Assembly (NCBI GenBank): GCA_022820825.1
Contig: JAJEEU010000001.1
Coordinates: forward strand, 1 to 64,000
Direction of reading: 5' to 3'
DNA length: 64,000 bases
Origin: Vicinamibacteria bacterium
Lineage (GTDB): Bacteria; Acidobacteriota; Vicinamibacteria; Vicinamibacterales; UBA8438
Below the pieces are notes generated by a model. That model ran no database searches. It was given only the letters and a program-made list of their open reading frames with translations, and was not told the DNA's origin. Below are positions 1-10,971 of this stretch, one piece after another; position 1 is the first letter of the stretch; each line of letters opens with the position of its first letter. The position numbers and the translations under genes are program-made.

Positions 1-383
1 CGCGGCGCCGCCCCGAGCGCCGCCAGCAGCGCGCAGCCGCTGCCGGCGCCGCTGCTGCCACGCGGCAGCACGACCGCGTCGTGCGGATCCTCGCGCGGCA
101 GCACGGCGCCGATGACCAGGCCGGGCGGCAGCTCCGCCGGAAGATCCTTGGCGCTGTGCACGGCGAGATGGATGCCGCCATCCAGCAGCGCTTCTTCGAT
201 CTCCTTGACGAACAGCCGCTTGCCGCCGATGGCGGACAACTCGCGGGTGGCCAGGCGGTCGCCGGTGGTGCGGATGACGACCAGCTCGCAGGGCGGACCG
301 TCCGCCGCCCGAATCGCCCGTTCCACCGCGCGCGCCTGCCACAGCGCGAGCGGACTGCCGCGCGTCCCGATCCGCAGGCTCAA
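1..383 (-). CDS. hemC: Porphobilinogen deaminase HemC, N-terminal part (gene runs off the window)
   Basis: Hydroxymethylbilane synthase polymerises four porphobilinogen units in tetrapyrrole synthesis. About 127 residues are visible. They begin SLRIGTRGSPLALWQAR, the standard opening of the family, followed by RTTGD and then FVKEIEEALLDGG and LAVHSAKDLP, which are conserved in HemC. The cysteine that carries the dipyrromethane cofactor lies in the missing C-terminal part; full proteins are about 310 residues. I place the start at a TTG whose last two bases lie inside the hemA stop (TTGA overlap), which implies translational coupling in a hemX-hemA-hemC operon. The start codon is the only uncertain point. 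Confidence 0.93.
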   Translation of the reverse strand, partial: MSLRIGTRGSPLALWQARAVERAIRAADGPPCELVVIRTTGDRLATRELSAIGGKRLFVKEIEEALLDGGIHLAVHSAKDLPAELPPGLVIGAVLPREDPHDAVVLPRGSSGAGSGCALLAALGAAP

Positions 384-1723
384 CGCGTCCGGTCCCTGGA
401 GAACGCCGCCAGCGCCTCGGCCGCGGCTTCGGGCTCGGTCTCGCGGTCGTCCTGCGGCCGTTCCGAAAGCTTGAACAGGTGGTTCAGCATCTCCGCGTAC
501 GCCGCCACGTCCTCTTCGTCCGCGGTCGCCTTGAGCCGCTCCGTGGGCGAGGAGAGCAGCTTCTCGACCAGCAGCCGCGTCACCTCCTCGACACGGGCGC
601 GGGCGGCGGGGGACAGCCCCGCGAGCTTCGGCTGCAGCCGCGCCAGCTCCGCCTGCCGCACCGCCTCGAACCGCTCCCGGAGCGCGATCACGGTCGGCAC
701 GGCGGCGCGCGAGCGCAGCCAGGCCATGAAGCGGTTGACCTCGTCGTCGATCATCAACTCGGCGCGGTCCAGGCGCGACTGCCGGCGCGCCAGGTTCTCC
801 TGCACGATGGAGCGCAGGTCGTCGATGTTGTACAGGAACACCTGCTCGATGTCGCCCGCTGCGGGGTCCACGTCGCGGGGTACGCCGATGTCGATGATGA
901 ACAGCGGCCGGTCGAGCCGCGGCCGCAGCGCGGCGTCCACGTCGGCGCGCGTGATGATCGGCGACGCCGAGCCGGTGGCCGCCACGACGATGTCGCAGGC
1001 GCCGAGCTCGTTGGCCACGCGCTCCCACGGGACGGCGGTGCCCCCGACCCGCCCGGCCAGCGCCTCCGCGTGGGACGAGGTGCGGTTGGCCACGCCGATC
1101 TCGCGCACCTGCTGGGCGCGCAGATGCGTTGCCGTCAGCTCGGCCATCTCGCCCGCACCGACCAGCAGCACGTGCAGGTTTTCCAGCTTGCCGAAGATCT
1201 TGCGCGCCAGCGCTATCGCGGCGTAGCTGACCGAGACCGCCCCTTCGCCCAGGCCGGTAGCTGTCCGCACGCGCTTGCCGGCGGTGAACGACCAGGGAAA
1301 CAGCCGGTTAAGGACGGTTCCGGTGTGGCCCTGCCGGGCCGCGTCCGTGAACGCATCCTTGACCTGGCCCAGAATCTGCGGTTCTCCCACCACCAGCGAA
1401 TCGAGGCCGGCCGCCACCCGGAACAGGTGGCGCACCACGTCGGCGTCGTGGCGCGCGTAGAGGTGGGGCGCGAGCTCGGATTCGGGCACGTCGTGGAAGC
1501 CGCTCATGAACGCCGTGAGCGTCTGGCCCGCGTGGCGCGGGTTGTCGCAGACCGTGTAGATCTCCGAGCGGTTGCAGGTCGACAGCACGACCGCCTCGTG
1601 GACCGCGGTGCGCCGGCCGATCTCTCCGAGCGCTTCGGGTACGCCGCGGCGCGTGAAATCGATCCGCTCGCGCAGATCGATCGGCGCGCTGTGATGGCTG
1701 GCGCCGAGGAGAAACAGGTTCAT
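380..1723 (-). CDS. hemA: Glutamyl-tRNA reductase HemA
   Basis: NADPH-dependent reduction of glutamyl-tRNA(Glu) to glutamate-1-semialdehyde, the first committed step of the C5 pathway to haem. The protein is 447 residues, normal for the family. The catalytic cysteine is Cys50 in the STCNRSEIY motif; the NADPH-binding loop LLVGAGEMAE lies near residue 183; IDIGVPRDVDP and a helical C-terminal dimerisation domain follow. The ATG overlaps the TGA of the upstream hemX-like gene by one base (TGATG), and its own stop overlaps the hemC start, so the three genes are probably translated from one message. Confidence 0.97.
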   Translation of the reverse strand: MNLFLLGASHHSAPIDLRERIDFTRRGVPEALGEIGRRTAVHEAVVLSTCNRSEIYTVCDNPRHAGQTLTAFMSGFHDVPESELAPHLYARHDADVVRHLFRVAAGLDSLVVGEPQILGQVKDAFTDAARQGHTGTVLNRLFPWSFTAGKRVRTATGLGEGAVSVSYAAIALARKIFGKLENLHVLLVGAGEMAELTATHLRAQQVREIGVANRTSSHAEALAGRVGGTAVPWERVANELGACDIVVAATGSASPIITRADVDAALRPRLDRPLFIIDIGVPRDVDPAAGDIEQVFLYNIDDLRSIVQENLARRQSRLDRAELMIDDEVNRFMAWLRSRAAVPTVIALRERFEAVRQAELARLQPKLAGLSPAARARVEEVTRLLVEKLLSSPTERLKATADEEDVAAYAEMLNHLFKLSERPQDDRETEPEAAAEALAAFSRDRTR

Positions 1724-2547
1724 CAGTAGAAGTTGTGGCTGCGCGTGGCGAAGTAGCCGATCGGCACGAAGTTGAGCAGCACGATCGTGAAACCGACGGC
1801 CGACAGCAGCGCCGCGCGGCGTCCGCTCCAGCCCAGCGAACGGCGGGCGTACAGCTCGAACGTGTAGACCAGCCAGATCAGCAGCACCACGGAGATCTTC
1901 GGATCGAACAGCGACATTGCCTGCACGCGCGGATCTACGGCTCCCGGCTGCACCTGCGCCAGCCAGATCGCGCCGACGACGAGCCCCAGCGTGAGGAACA
2001 GCCAGCCGATCGCCACGGCGCGGCCGTTCATGACGTCCAGCACCCGCAGCGACGGCAGCCGCGAGTAGAAGAAGCCCAGGTGCTTGGCCTTCAACTCCTT
2101 GAACAGCAGGACGTACGTCACGCCGACCACGCAGGCCAGCGCGAAGCTGGCGTAGGCGAACAGCAGCGAGAGCACGTGGACGGCGAGCCACTGGCTCTCC
2201 AGTACCGGCGGGCGCGACGCGACCGCGTTGGTGGCCGTGGGGATGGCCTGCAGGACGGCCATCGCCGGCACGATGAACACGCCCATGGATCGCTCGCTGG
2301 TCATCATCTCCGTATAGAGGTAGGCGAGTGCGAGCAGCACGACGAAGCCCGAGATGGCCCCGCTGGTGCCCACGACGGGCAGGTGGCCGCTCTCCATGGT
2401 CTGCATGCCGATGACGAATACGTGGGTCAGCGCGGCCGCGGCGAGCACCAGGGTCGCGCAGCGGCCGGCGAGATCGCTGCGGCGGCCGAAGTGCACGGCG
2501 TAGGCCGCGGAGGCGGCAACGTACAGCAGGAGCGGGATGGCGCTCAT
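1723..2547 (-). CDS. HemX/CcsA-family cytochrome c assembly membrane protein
   Basis: A 274-residue polytopic membrane protein with about eight hydrophobic segments, starting MSAIPLLLYVAASAAYAVHF. It resembles the HemX/CcsA family, whose members take part in haem handling for cytochrome c maturation or tune the level of HemA. The placement directly upstream of hemA, sharing a TGATG junction, is the classical hemX-hemA arrangement. The tryptophan-rich WWD motif of true CcsA haem exporters is not obvious here; WLAVHV occupies a similar place, so HemX is the better label. It starts 21 bp after the vWA gene and is probably on the same transcript. Confidence 0.85.
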   Translation of the reverse strand: MSAIPLLLYVAASAAYAVHFGRRSDLAGRCATLVLAAAALTHVFVIGMQTMESGHLPVVGTSGAISGFVVLLALAYLYTEMMTSERSMGVFIVPAMAVLQAIPTATNAVASRPPVLESQWLAVHVLSLLFAYASFALACVVGVTYVLLFKELKAKHLGFFYSRLPSLRVLDVMNGRAVAIGWLFLTLGLVVGAIWLAQVQPGAVDPRVQAMSLFDPKISVVLLIWLVYTFELYARRSLGWSGRRAALLSAVGFTIVLLNFVPIGYFATRSHNFY

Positions 2548-2568
2548 GTCGGTCGTGCCGCGGGACGC

Positions 2569-3498
2569 TCAGGACCCTGTCGGCGCATAGTATCCCTGCT
2601 TGGTGCGCGCCGTGGTCCGCTCCCGGTCCACGCGGACTACAGTCTGCCGCCACTGACCGTTGCGCAGCGGGTTCGCCGAGATGTACCCGACGCTGTACTG
2701 GCTCGAGATCTCGTCCGAAATCTGCTGGTAGATTGCGGGGAGATCGTTCACGTCCTCGGGAAAGAACGCGCGCCCGCCGGTCTCGTACGCCAGTTGCCGC
2801 AGCACGAAGTCGGCTTCGCGGAATCCGGACCGCTCATCCTCCTCTTCCTGCAGGCCGATGGTGTAGATGCCGGTTTCCGAGCGCTTCGCCAGCTCCAGAA
2901 CCTCGTCGAACGTGATGAGACTGGACGTATCCTCGCCGTCGGAGAGCATCACGATTGCCTGCCGCCGCACTTCCGACGGGCGCAACGGCGCCTTGCTCAA
3001 ATCCTTGAGCGCGACGTAGAGGGCATTGTAGAGGGAGGTCGATCCGCCCGCGGACGTCCGGCGGATGGCATCGCCCAGCAACTCCAGGTCGTTCGTGAAA
3101 TTCTGGAGGATCTCGACCCGCCCGTCGAAGTCGATGATCTCCGCCAGGTCGTCCGGCCCGAGACTGCGCGAGAAGCCGATTGCCGCTTCCTGGGCGGTAC
3201 GCATCCGCTTGTCCATGCTGGCGCTCGTGTCGATCAGCACCGAGAGCGCGATCGGCAGGCGGGCGCGGCTGAAGAACGTGATCTCCTGCAGCACGCCGTC
3301 TTCGAAGATCTGGAAGTGCTCCCGGTCGAGGTCCGTGATGAACCGGTTGTCGGCGTCGGTCACCGTCACGTTGAGCGACACGACGTCCACGCCGGCCCGG
3401 AAGGACGGCAGCGCCTCGTCGGCGTCGTTCTGCTGCGCGGCGGCAGTCAGAGCCGCCACTGCGATGAGCACCGCCAGGATCACGGCAGCGGATCGCAT
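2569..3498 (-). CDS. Secreted von Willebrand factor A domain protein
   Basis: A 309-residue protein with a signal peptide (MRSAAVILAVLIAVAALTAAAQQ) followed by a vWA domain. The metal-ion-dependent adhesion site looks complete: DTSAS (DxSxS), a central threonine in SAGGSTSLYNA, and the aspartate of MLSDGEDTS. It ends with SQYSVGYISANP, which is typical of the acidobacterial family of secreted vWA proteins; their ligands are unknown. I chose the ATG at 3498 because it begins directly with the signal peptide; an in-frame ATG at 3510 would overlap the stop of the upstream vWA gene by 8 bp and is also possible. It lies between a second vWA gene and hemX on the same strand. Confidence 0.9.
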   Translation of the reverse strand: MRSAAVILAVLIAVAALTAAAQQNDADEALPSFRAGVDVVSLNVTVTDADNRFITDLDREHFQIFEDGVLQEITFFSRARLPIALSVLIDTSASMDKRMRTAQEAAIGFSRSLGPDDLAEIIDFDGRVEILQNFTNDLELLGDAIRRTSAGGSTSLYNALYVALKDLSKAPLRPSEVRRQAIVMLSDGEDTSSLITFDEVLELAKRSETGIYTIGLQEEEDERSGFREADFVLRQLAYETGGRAFFPEDVNDLPAIYQQISDEISSQYSVGYISANPLRNGQWRQTVVRVDRERTTARTKQGYYAPTGS

Positions 3499-3502
3499 CG
3501 GC

Positions 3503-4462
3503 TCAATCATCCCCGGCGCCGACAGGGACGCCGCGGGCCGAAAACCCGTCCCGCGCCATCCGCACCTCGACCTCGTCCGGCGGTACGAGCGCGCGCGGCG
3601 CCGCATAGACGACGAGGTAACGGCTCTTGATCTCGGCCGCGACGTCGCGCATGGTGTGTTCCACGCCGCTGTGCGCAACCAGGTCGCGGCGCCGCCCGCC
3701 GGTCAGCAGGGGGCTGCGCTGCAGTGTCATGTCGCGGTCGATGCGCCACTGGGCCAGCGCGCTGTCGAACGCGCCGCGGCTCTCGGTCAGTGGATTGAAA
3801 GCGCCCGGCCGCCCGCCGAAGCCGCGGACGGGATTGCTGCCGAAGCCGCGTCCGGTCAGCACGACCGTGTGCACCGTGACGCCGGCGTCCTGCAGCGTGC
3901 GCAGCAGACTTGTCGCGTCGGTGTAGCTGTGGTCGAGGCCCTCGGTGGCCAGCACCACCATGATCGGGCGCGCCGCTTCGCGCTTGACGAAGCCCTCCGC
4001 GGTTTCGGACATCGCGTCGAGCACGTAGGCGGCAGTGCCCGCGCTGGAGAAGATGCCGTCGGCGGCCTCCAGCAGGGACGCGCGCTCGAGCGTGGAGGCG
4101 GCCAGGATCCGCGGCGCGCCGCCGAAGCCGATGATGGACACGCGGTCGCCGGCGTCCATGGCGGCGATGAATGCGCCGAGTCCCTTGCGGAAGTCGACCA
4201 CCGCGCGCGCGGCGGCCTCGCTGGTGTCGACGAGCAGGGCGATCTGGAGCGGCGCCGTGTCGCGCTCGACGCGCAGCACCTCGCGGCGCACGCCATCCTC
4301 GCGGACGACGAAGTCGGTGGGGCCCAGATCGGGTACAGGGGAGCCGTCACCGTCGAGCACGGTGACCGCCAGGCTGCGTTCGACGGACTGTCCGGCCGCC
4401 GGCCCGGCGGCCAGGAGCAGAACGCCGAGCGCAACCATCAGCGCCATGCGGCCGTCTGCCAT
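3503..4462 (-). CDS. Secreted vWA-like protein with degenerate metal site
   Basis: A 319-residue paralogue of the next gene downstream, with an N-terminal signal peptide (MALMVALGVLLLAAGPAAGQ). The N-terminal segment VLDGDGSPVPDLGPTDFVVRED matches the fold that precedes the vWA domain in this family. The metal site is degraded: DTSEA replaces DxSxS, and the aspartate of the third loop is replaced in LATEGLDHS. It may bind partners without metal. The start at 4462 has a purine-rich ribosome binding stretch (GGGAGACGGAGGGAG) just upstream. It appears to be the first gene of the vWA-vWA-hemX-hemA-hemC transcript. Confidence 0.88.
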   Translation of the reverse strand: MADGRMALMVALGVLLLAAGPAAGQSVERSLAVTVLDGDGSPVPDLGPTDFVVREDGVRREVLRVERDTAPLQIALLVDTSEAAARAVVDFRKGLGAFIAAMDAGDRVSIIGFGGAPRILAASTLERASLLEAADGIFSSAGTAAYVLDAMSETAEGFVKREAARPIMVVLATEGLDHSYTDATSLLRTLQDAGVTVHTVVLTGRGFGSNPVRGFGGRPGAFNPLTESRGAFDSALAQWRIDRDMTLQRSPLLTGGRRRDLVAHSGVEHTMRDVAAEIKSRYLVVYAAPRALVPPDEVEVRMARDGFSARGVPVGAGDD

Positions 4463-4483
4463 CTCCCTCCGTCTCCCTTTCGA

Positions 4484-4492
4484 AGTATACCA
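4484..4492 (-). promoter_or_regulatory. Extended -10 promoter for the vWA/hem operon
   Basis: On the minus strand TGG-TATACT reads as an extended -10 element with a 5/6 match to TATAAT. No good -35 hexamer is seen 16-18 bp upstream. Transcription would begin about 15 nt before the ATG at 4462. Inference from sequence only. Confidence 0.5.
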
Positions 4493-4615
4493 GCCCGCGA
4501 ACGTCCGACCACCGCGTTGCCGCCGCCGTCCGGCGTGCCGCGGAAACGCGTTGTAAGTATAAGAAAAAAGGCAAGTTTTGGATGCGCGCCAGCATTTTTT
4601 CGGGCGCCGCGATCC

Positions 4616-4644
4616 TTGACACCCCCCGGGGCGCATGCTATAAA
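4616..4644 (+). promoter_or_regulatory. Sigma70-type promoter of the nuo operon
   Basis: TTGACA (4616-4621), a 17-bp spacer and TATAAA (4639-4644), with TGC directly before the -10 as an extended -10. This is nearly a perfect housekeeping promoter in a very GC-rich genome. It lies about 150 bp upstream of nuoA in the 334-bp gap shared with the divergent vWA operon. The leader between the promoter and nuoA shows no obvious gene. Confidence 0.8.
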
Positions 4645-4796
4645 CACCGCGGTTTTCGGCCCGCATTTCGCGCCCTCACGTCAACGGCCTGCCTGCTTGG
4701 CGCGAGTGGGAAATTCAGGCGAGCCAGGACGAGGAACTCTGGGTTAATATTGCCCCGCCTGCACGAGGGGCGGAAGGTGTCGAGCCCGCGCTGAGC

Positions 4797-5153
4797 ATGC
4801 TGGAAGCATACATCCCGATCTTCCTGTTCATCCTGGTGGCCGTCGGCTTCGCGATCTTCACGTTGATCGTGGCCGGACTGGTGCATCCCAGCCGCTACAA
4901 CCGGGTCAAGCTGCAGCCGTACGAGTGCGGCATAGAGCCGCTCACCGACGCCCGCGACCGCTACAGCGTGCGCTACTACCTCGTGGCGATGCTGTTCGTG
5001 ATCTTCGACGTCGAGACCGTGTTCATGTTCCCGTGGGCGGTGGTCATGGACGAACTGTTGTTGTTCGGCCTGATCGAGATGCTGATCTTCCTGTTCATCC
5101 TGATAGTCGGATACGCGTACGCATGGCGCAAGGGCGCCCTCGAGTGGACCTGA
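4797..5153 (+). CDS. nuoA: NADH-quinone oxidoreductase subunit A
   Basis: A 118-residue membrane subunit of respiratory complex I with three hydrophobic helices. The conserved loop YECGIEPLTDAR (residues 42-53), the segment RYYLVAMLFVIFDVE and the following FMFPWAV identify it clearly; the cysteine and acidic residues of this loop lie near the quinone site in known structures. It is the first gene of the operon, and its TGA overlaps the nuoC start (TGATG). Confidence 0.97.
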   Translation: MLEAYIPIFLFILVAVGFAIFTLIVAGLVHPSRYNRVKLQPYECGIEPLTDARDRYSVRYYLVAMLFVIFDVETVFMFPWAVVMDELLLFGLIEMLIFLFILIVGYAYAWRKGALEWT

Positions 5154-5842
5154 TGGCGGACGACGCAAACCAGCCGGCGGAAAAGCCGTCCCGACCTGCG
5201 GTCCCCCCGCGCCCCGGACCGGCAGCCGGCGCCGCGCCGCGGAAGCCGAAGCCCAAGGCGCCGCCCGAGCCGCCCAAGGGACCGCCCGATCCGCCGCCGC
5301 CCGAAGGCATGGACCCGCCGGGGTTCGTCGCCGCCCTGCAGGCCGGGGTGCCCGGCGCGGTTGCCCAACTCACGTACTGGGTAGGCGACTGGTCCGTCAT
5401 CGTGCCGGCCGAGCGGCTGCTGGAGGTTGCCCGCTTCCTGCGCGACGACAGCGCGTGCGGCTTCGACTACTGCGCCGACGTCACCGCGACCGACTGGCCG
5501 CCGCGCGCCCAGCGGTTCGACGTCATCTACTGCCTCTATTCGACGCTCAACCGGCACCGGCTGCGCATAAAGGTGCGCGCCGCCGAGGGCGACCCGGTGC
5601 CGTCCGTAGCCGGCCTGTGGCCGGCGGCGAACTGGCTCGAGCGCGAGGTCTACGATCAGTTCGGCGTCAACATCGTCAACCATCCGGATCTGCGCCGGAT
5701 CCTGATGCCGGACGAGTGGCAGGGGCATCCGCAGCGCAAGGACTATCCGCTGGAGGGTCCCGGCGAGTACCTGATGGAGGATCCGCAGGACTGGCTGCAG
5801 GTGTGGAAGCTCCCGGACGAATCCGGGAGCGAGATCGAGTAG
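5153..5842 (+). CDS. nuoC: NADH-quinone oxidoreductase subunit C with proline-rich N-terminal extension
   Basis: The 30-kDa hydrophilic subunit of complex I. The family signature is present in NWLEREVYDQFGV, followed by HPDLRRILMPDEW and KDYPLEGPGEY. The first ~52 residues are a low-complexity proline, lysine and alanine-rich stretch not found in typical NuoC. The start overlapping the nuoA stop supports the long form, but an in-frame ATG at 5309 (MDPPGF) would give a protein of usual size. The nuoB gene normally found between nuoA and nuoC is missing, so nuoC follows nuoA directly. Confidence 0.95.
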   Translation: MADDANQPAEKPSRPAVPPRPGPAAGAAPRKPKPKAPPEPPKGPPDPPPPEGMDPPGFVAALQAGVPGAVAQLTYWVGDWSVIVPAERLLEVARFLRDDSACGFDYCADVTATDWPPRAQRFDVIYCLYSTLNRHRLRIKVRAAEGDPVPSVAGLWPAANWLEREVYDQFGVNIVNHPDLRRILMPDEWQGHPQRKDYPLEGPGEYLMEDPQDWLQVWKLPDESGSEIE

Positions 5843-5858
5843 GCGGGCTGCGGACCGC

Positions 5859-5886
5859 GGCGCCACGTATAAGGGGCGCCACGTAT
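5859..5886 (+). repeat. Tandem 12-bp direct repeat between nuoC and nuoD
   Basis: GGCGCCACGTAT occurs at 5859-5870 and again at 5875-5886, 16 bp apart, filling most of the short nuoC-nuoD gap. The second copy ends in an ATG that opens an eight-codon frame running across the nuoD start. Function unknown. Confidence 0.7.
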
Positions 5887-5891
5887 GAAGA

Positions 5892-7034
5892 ATGATGACC
5901 GACGCAACTGAGGCGCCCCGGCGCATCGGACAGGCGTTCGACACCGACGAGCTGGTCCTGAACATGGGACCGCAGCACCCGAGCACGCACGGCGTGCTGC
6001 GCGTCGTGCTGCGCCTGGACGGCGAGCGCGTGGTCGACGCCGACTGCGTCATCGGCTACATCCACCGCGGCGTCGAGAAGCTGTGCGAGAACCGCGACTG
6101 GACGCAGATCGTGTTGCTCACCGACCGCATGGACTACGTCGCCGCGGCCACCAGCAACCTCGGCTACGTCGAGGCGGTCGAGAAGCTGATGCAGGTCGAG
6201 GTGCCGCGGCGGGCGCGCTACATCCGGACCATCCTGGCCGAGCTGCAGCGGATCGCGAGCCACTGCCTGTGGCTCGGCACGCACGCCATGGACATCGGCG
6301 CGATGACCGTGCTCCTCTACTCGTTCCGCGAGCGCGAGCACGTGCTCGACCTGTTCGAGGAGTACTGCGGCGCGCGGCTCACCTACAACTCGATGCGCAT
6401 AGGCGGGCTGCCGCTCGACATACCGACCGGCTGGGACAAGCGGGTGAGCGCCTTCTGCGACGTCATGGAGACCAAGCTCGACGAGTACGAGGAGCTCCTG
6501 ACGAACAACCGCATCTGGGTCGGACGCACGCGCGACATCGGCGTCATCTCGGGCGAGGAGGCCACCGCGCTGGGCCTGTGCGGGCCGCCGCTGCGCGGCT
6601 CGGGCGTGTCGCGCGACGTCCGCAAGGACGAGCCGAACGCCGCGTACGACGAGTTCGAGTTCGACATTCCGCTGGGGACGCGCGGCGATACGTACGACCG
6701 CTACCTGATCCGGCTGGAAGAGTTCAAGCAGTCGATCCGCATCATCCGGCAGGCCGTGGAGGGACTGCCGGAAGGTCCCGTGATGGGCAAGGTGCCGCGC
6801 CTGATCAAGCCGCCGGCCGGCGAGACCTACCACGCCGTCGAATCGCCGAAGGGGGAAATCGGGTTCTTCGTGGTCAGCGACGGCCGCTCCACCAACCCGT
6901 ACCGCTTCCGCGTCCGGCCGCCGTCGTTCTGCAACCTGCAGGCGCTGAGCCGGCTGTGCAAGGGGCACCTTGTGGCGGACGTGGTGGCGCTCATCGGCAC
7001 CATCGACATCGTGCTCGGCGAGGTGGACCGCTAG
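5892..7034 (+). CDS. nuoD: NADH-quinone oxidoreductase subunit D
   Basis: The 49-kDa subunit that forms the quinone-binding chamber of complex I with NuoB. It has 380 residues and the diagnostic motifs [24 protein letters not shown], the long helix around [17 protein letters not shown], and the canonical C-terminal end GEVDR. The start is ambiguous between two adjacent ATGs at 5892 and 5895. A 12-bp direct repeat lies just upstream, and an overlapping eight-codon reading frame begins at 5885. Confidence 0.97.
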   Translation: MMTDATEAPRRIGQAFDTDELVLNMGPQHPSTHGVLRVVLRLDGERVVDADCVIGYIHRGVEKLCENRDWTQIVLLTDRMDYVAAATSNLGYVEAVEKLMQVEVPRRARYIRTILAELQRIASHCLWLGTHAMDIGAMTVLLYSFREREHVLDLFEEYCGARLTYNSMRIGGLPLDIPTGWDKRVSAFCDVMETKLDEYEELLTNNRIWVGRTRDIGVISGEEATALGLCGPPLRGSGVSRDVRKDEPNAAYDEFEFDIPLGTRGDTYDRYLIRLEEFKQSIRIIRQAVEGLPEGPVMGKVPRLIKPPAGETYHAVESPKGEIGFFVVSDGRSTNPYRFRVRPPSFCNLQALSRLCKGHLVADVVALIGTIDIVLGEVDR

Positions 7035-7037
7035 CTC

Positions 7038-8036
7038 ATGCTGGATACGTTCGTCATTCCGCTGCTCCAGATCGCGGTGCTGGTGAACGCGCTGCTCGTC
7101 ACGGTGACGTTCCTGGTGCTGATGGAGCGCAAGGTGATGGGCTGGGCGCAGGCGCGGCTGGGCCCGATGCGGGTGGGCCCGTACGGCATCCTGCAGGCGA
7201 TTGTCGATCCGATCAAGCTGATCCTGAAGGAAGACATCACGCCGGCGAACGCCGACAGGTTCGTGTTCACGCTGGCGCCGATCATGAGCCTGGTGCCGGC
7301 GCTGGTGGTGTTCTCGGTCATACCGTTCGGTCCCGAGCAGCCGTACTACATCGCGGACATCAACGTCGGCCTGCTGTTCATCATCTCGGTGACGTCCATC
7401 GGCGTGTACGGCATCATCCTCGGCGGCTGGTCCTCGAACAGCAAGTACCCGCTGCTGGCCAGCCTGCGCGCCTCGGCGCAGCTCATCAGCTACGAGATCG
7501 CCGTGGTGATGACGCTCGTCAGCGTCGTCCTGACCGCCGGCACGCTGAACATGATCGGCATCGTCGAGGCGCAGCGCGAGGCGGGGCTCTGGTTCGCCTT
7601 CGTCCAGCCGGTGGCCTGCGTGCTGGTGTTCATCGGCGGGCTGGCCGAGACGAACCGCCTGCCGTTCGACCTGCCGGAGGCCGAGACGGAGTTGACGGGC
7701 GGCTTCCACACCGAGTACAGCGGCATGCGGTTCTCGCTGTTCTTCCTGGCCGAGTACGCCAACATCATCGTCATCTCGGCGATCGTGGCGCTGATGTTCT
7801 TCGGCGGCTGGATGCGGCCGTTCCCGAACGTCGAGGCCCTCGCGTTTCTGGACCTGATTCCCGGCTGGGTATGGTTCTGCGGCAAGATCTTCTTCTTCCT
7901 CTACCTGTTCGTCTGGATCCGCGCCACGTTCCCGCGCTACCGCTACGACCAGTTGATGGCTATCGGCTGGAAGGTGCTCATTCCCATCGCCATCGGCAAC
8001 CTCGTGCTGACCGGCATTGCGAAGGTGGTCCTGTAG
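7038..8036 (+). CDS. nuoH: NADH-quinone oxidoreductase subunit H
   Basis: The membrane subunit that closes the quinone chamber of complex I and links it to the proton-pumping arm. It has 332 residues and about eight transmembrane helices. Recognised motifs are MRVGPYGILQAIVDPIKL and AETNRLPFDLPEAETEL, then GFHTEYSGMRF. It starts 3 bp after nuoD. In most operons nuoE-F-G come before it and nuoI after it; none of these is present here. Confidence 0.97.
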   Translation: MLDTFVIPLLQIAVLVNALLVTVTFLVLMERKVMGWAQARLGPMRVGPYGILQAIVDPIKLILKEDITPANADRFVFTLAPIMSLVPALVVFSVIPFGPEQPYYIADINVGLLFIISVTSIGVYGIILGGWSSNSKYPLLASLRASAQLISYEIAVVMTLVSVVLTAGTLNMIGIVEAQREAGLWFAFVQPVACVLVFIGGLAETNRLPFDLPEAETELTGGFHTEYSGMRFSLFFLAEYANIIVISAIVALMFFGGWMRPFPNVEALAFLDLIPGWVWFCGKIFFFLYLFVWIRATFPRYRYDQLMAIGWKVLIPIAIGNLVLTGIAKVVL

Positions 8037-8039
8037 CCG

Positions 8040-8570
8040 ATGGAAGCGTTCGTGTTCTACCTGCTGGCGACCTTGATCCTCGGATTGGGGATCATGGTGA
8101 TCACGGCGCGCAGCGCGGTGCACAGCGTGCTGTTCCTGGTGCTCAACTTCCTGCTGGTCGCCATCCTCTACGTGACCTTGAGCGCGCAGTTCGTGGCCGT
8201 GATCCAGGTGCTCGTGTACGCCGGCGGCATCGTCGTGCTGTACCTGTTCGTGGTGATGCTCGTCAGCCTGAAGAAGGCGCCCGAACTGCGTAGCGACAGC
8301 CGCCGGGTGGCCCGGACCGGGCTGCTGCTGGCCGGCGCCGTCCTCGCCGAGCTGATCGCGATCGTGTGGTACACGTCGGCCAACGGCAGCGCGCCGCCGG
8401 CTCAGGCGGCATCGGACTTTCCGCCGCGGCTGGCCGGCGATGCGATGCTCAATACGGAGCGGCTGGGGTGGGTGCTCTACACGGAGTACCTGATTCCGTT
8501 CGAGGTGGCGTCGATGCTGCTGCTGGTGGCGATGATCGGCGCCATCGTGCTGGCCAAGAAGAACCTGTAG
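8040..8570 (+). CDS. nuoJ: NADH-quinone oxidoreductase subunit J
   Basis: A 176-residue membrane subunit with five predicted helices. The segment [20 protein letters not shown] matches the conserved helix 3 of NuoJ, which carries the pi-bulge in known structures. The C-terminal half contains [21 protein letters not shown], also typical. It starts 3 bp after nuoH; there is no nuoI between them. Confidence 0.95.
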   Translation: MEAFVFYLLATLILGLGIMVITARSAVHSVLFLVLNFLLVAILYVTLSAQFVAVIQVLVYAGGIVVLYLFVVMLVSLKKAPELRSDSRRVARTGLLLAGAVLAELIAIVWYTSANGSAPPAQAASDFPPRLAGDAMLNTERLGWVLYTEYLIPFEVASMLLLVAMIGAIVLAKKNL

Positions 8571-8577
8571 GTATCAA

Positions 8578-8886
8578 GTGCTGGAGATAACACCGCTTCA
8601 CTACAGCGTGCTCTCGGCGGCGCTGTTCATGATCGGCGTGATAGGCGTGCTCGTGCGGCGCAACATCATCATCATCTTCATGTCGATCGAGTTGATCCTC
8701 AACGCGGTCAACATCAACCTGGTCGCGCTCTCGGATCAGCTGCAGAACCTGATTGGACAAGTATTCGTGGTGTTCGTCATCGCGGTGGCCGCGGCGGAGG
8801 CGGCGGTCGGGCTCGGCATCATCATTGCCTTCTACCGCAACAAAGAGACCGTGAACATCGACGAGATGAGCCTGATGCGGTGGTAG
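8578..8886 (+). CDS. nuoK: NADH-quinone oxidoreductase subunit K
   Basis: A 102-residue subunit with three transmembrane helices, the usual size. It carries the two buried glutamates of the family, in [13 protein letters not shown] and [12 protein letters not shown], and ends in a short hydrophilic tail. The start is a GTG 7 bp after nuoJ; no ATG is available at a suitable position. Confidence 0.95.
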   Translation: MLEITPLHYSVLSAALFMIGVIGVLVRRNIIIIFMSIELILNAVNINLVALSDQLQNLIGQVFVVFVIAVAAAEAAVGLGIIIAFYRNKETVNIDEMSLMRW

Positions 8887-8888
8887 CG

Positions 8889-10955
<2,067 letters not shown>

Positions 10956-10971
10956 CCCCGCATCAATAGCC

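Noticed and set aside
5676-8123. Long open frame antisense to nuoC, nuoD and nuoH (over 800 codons)
   Set aside because: Composition rich in Arg, His, Asp and Gln, no domain, and it lies opposite well-conserved genes; a by-product of high GC.
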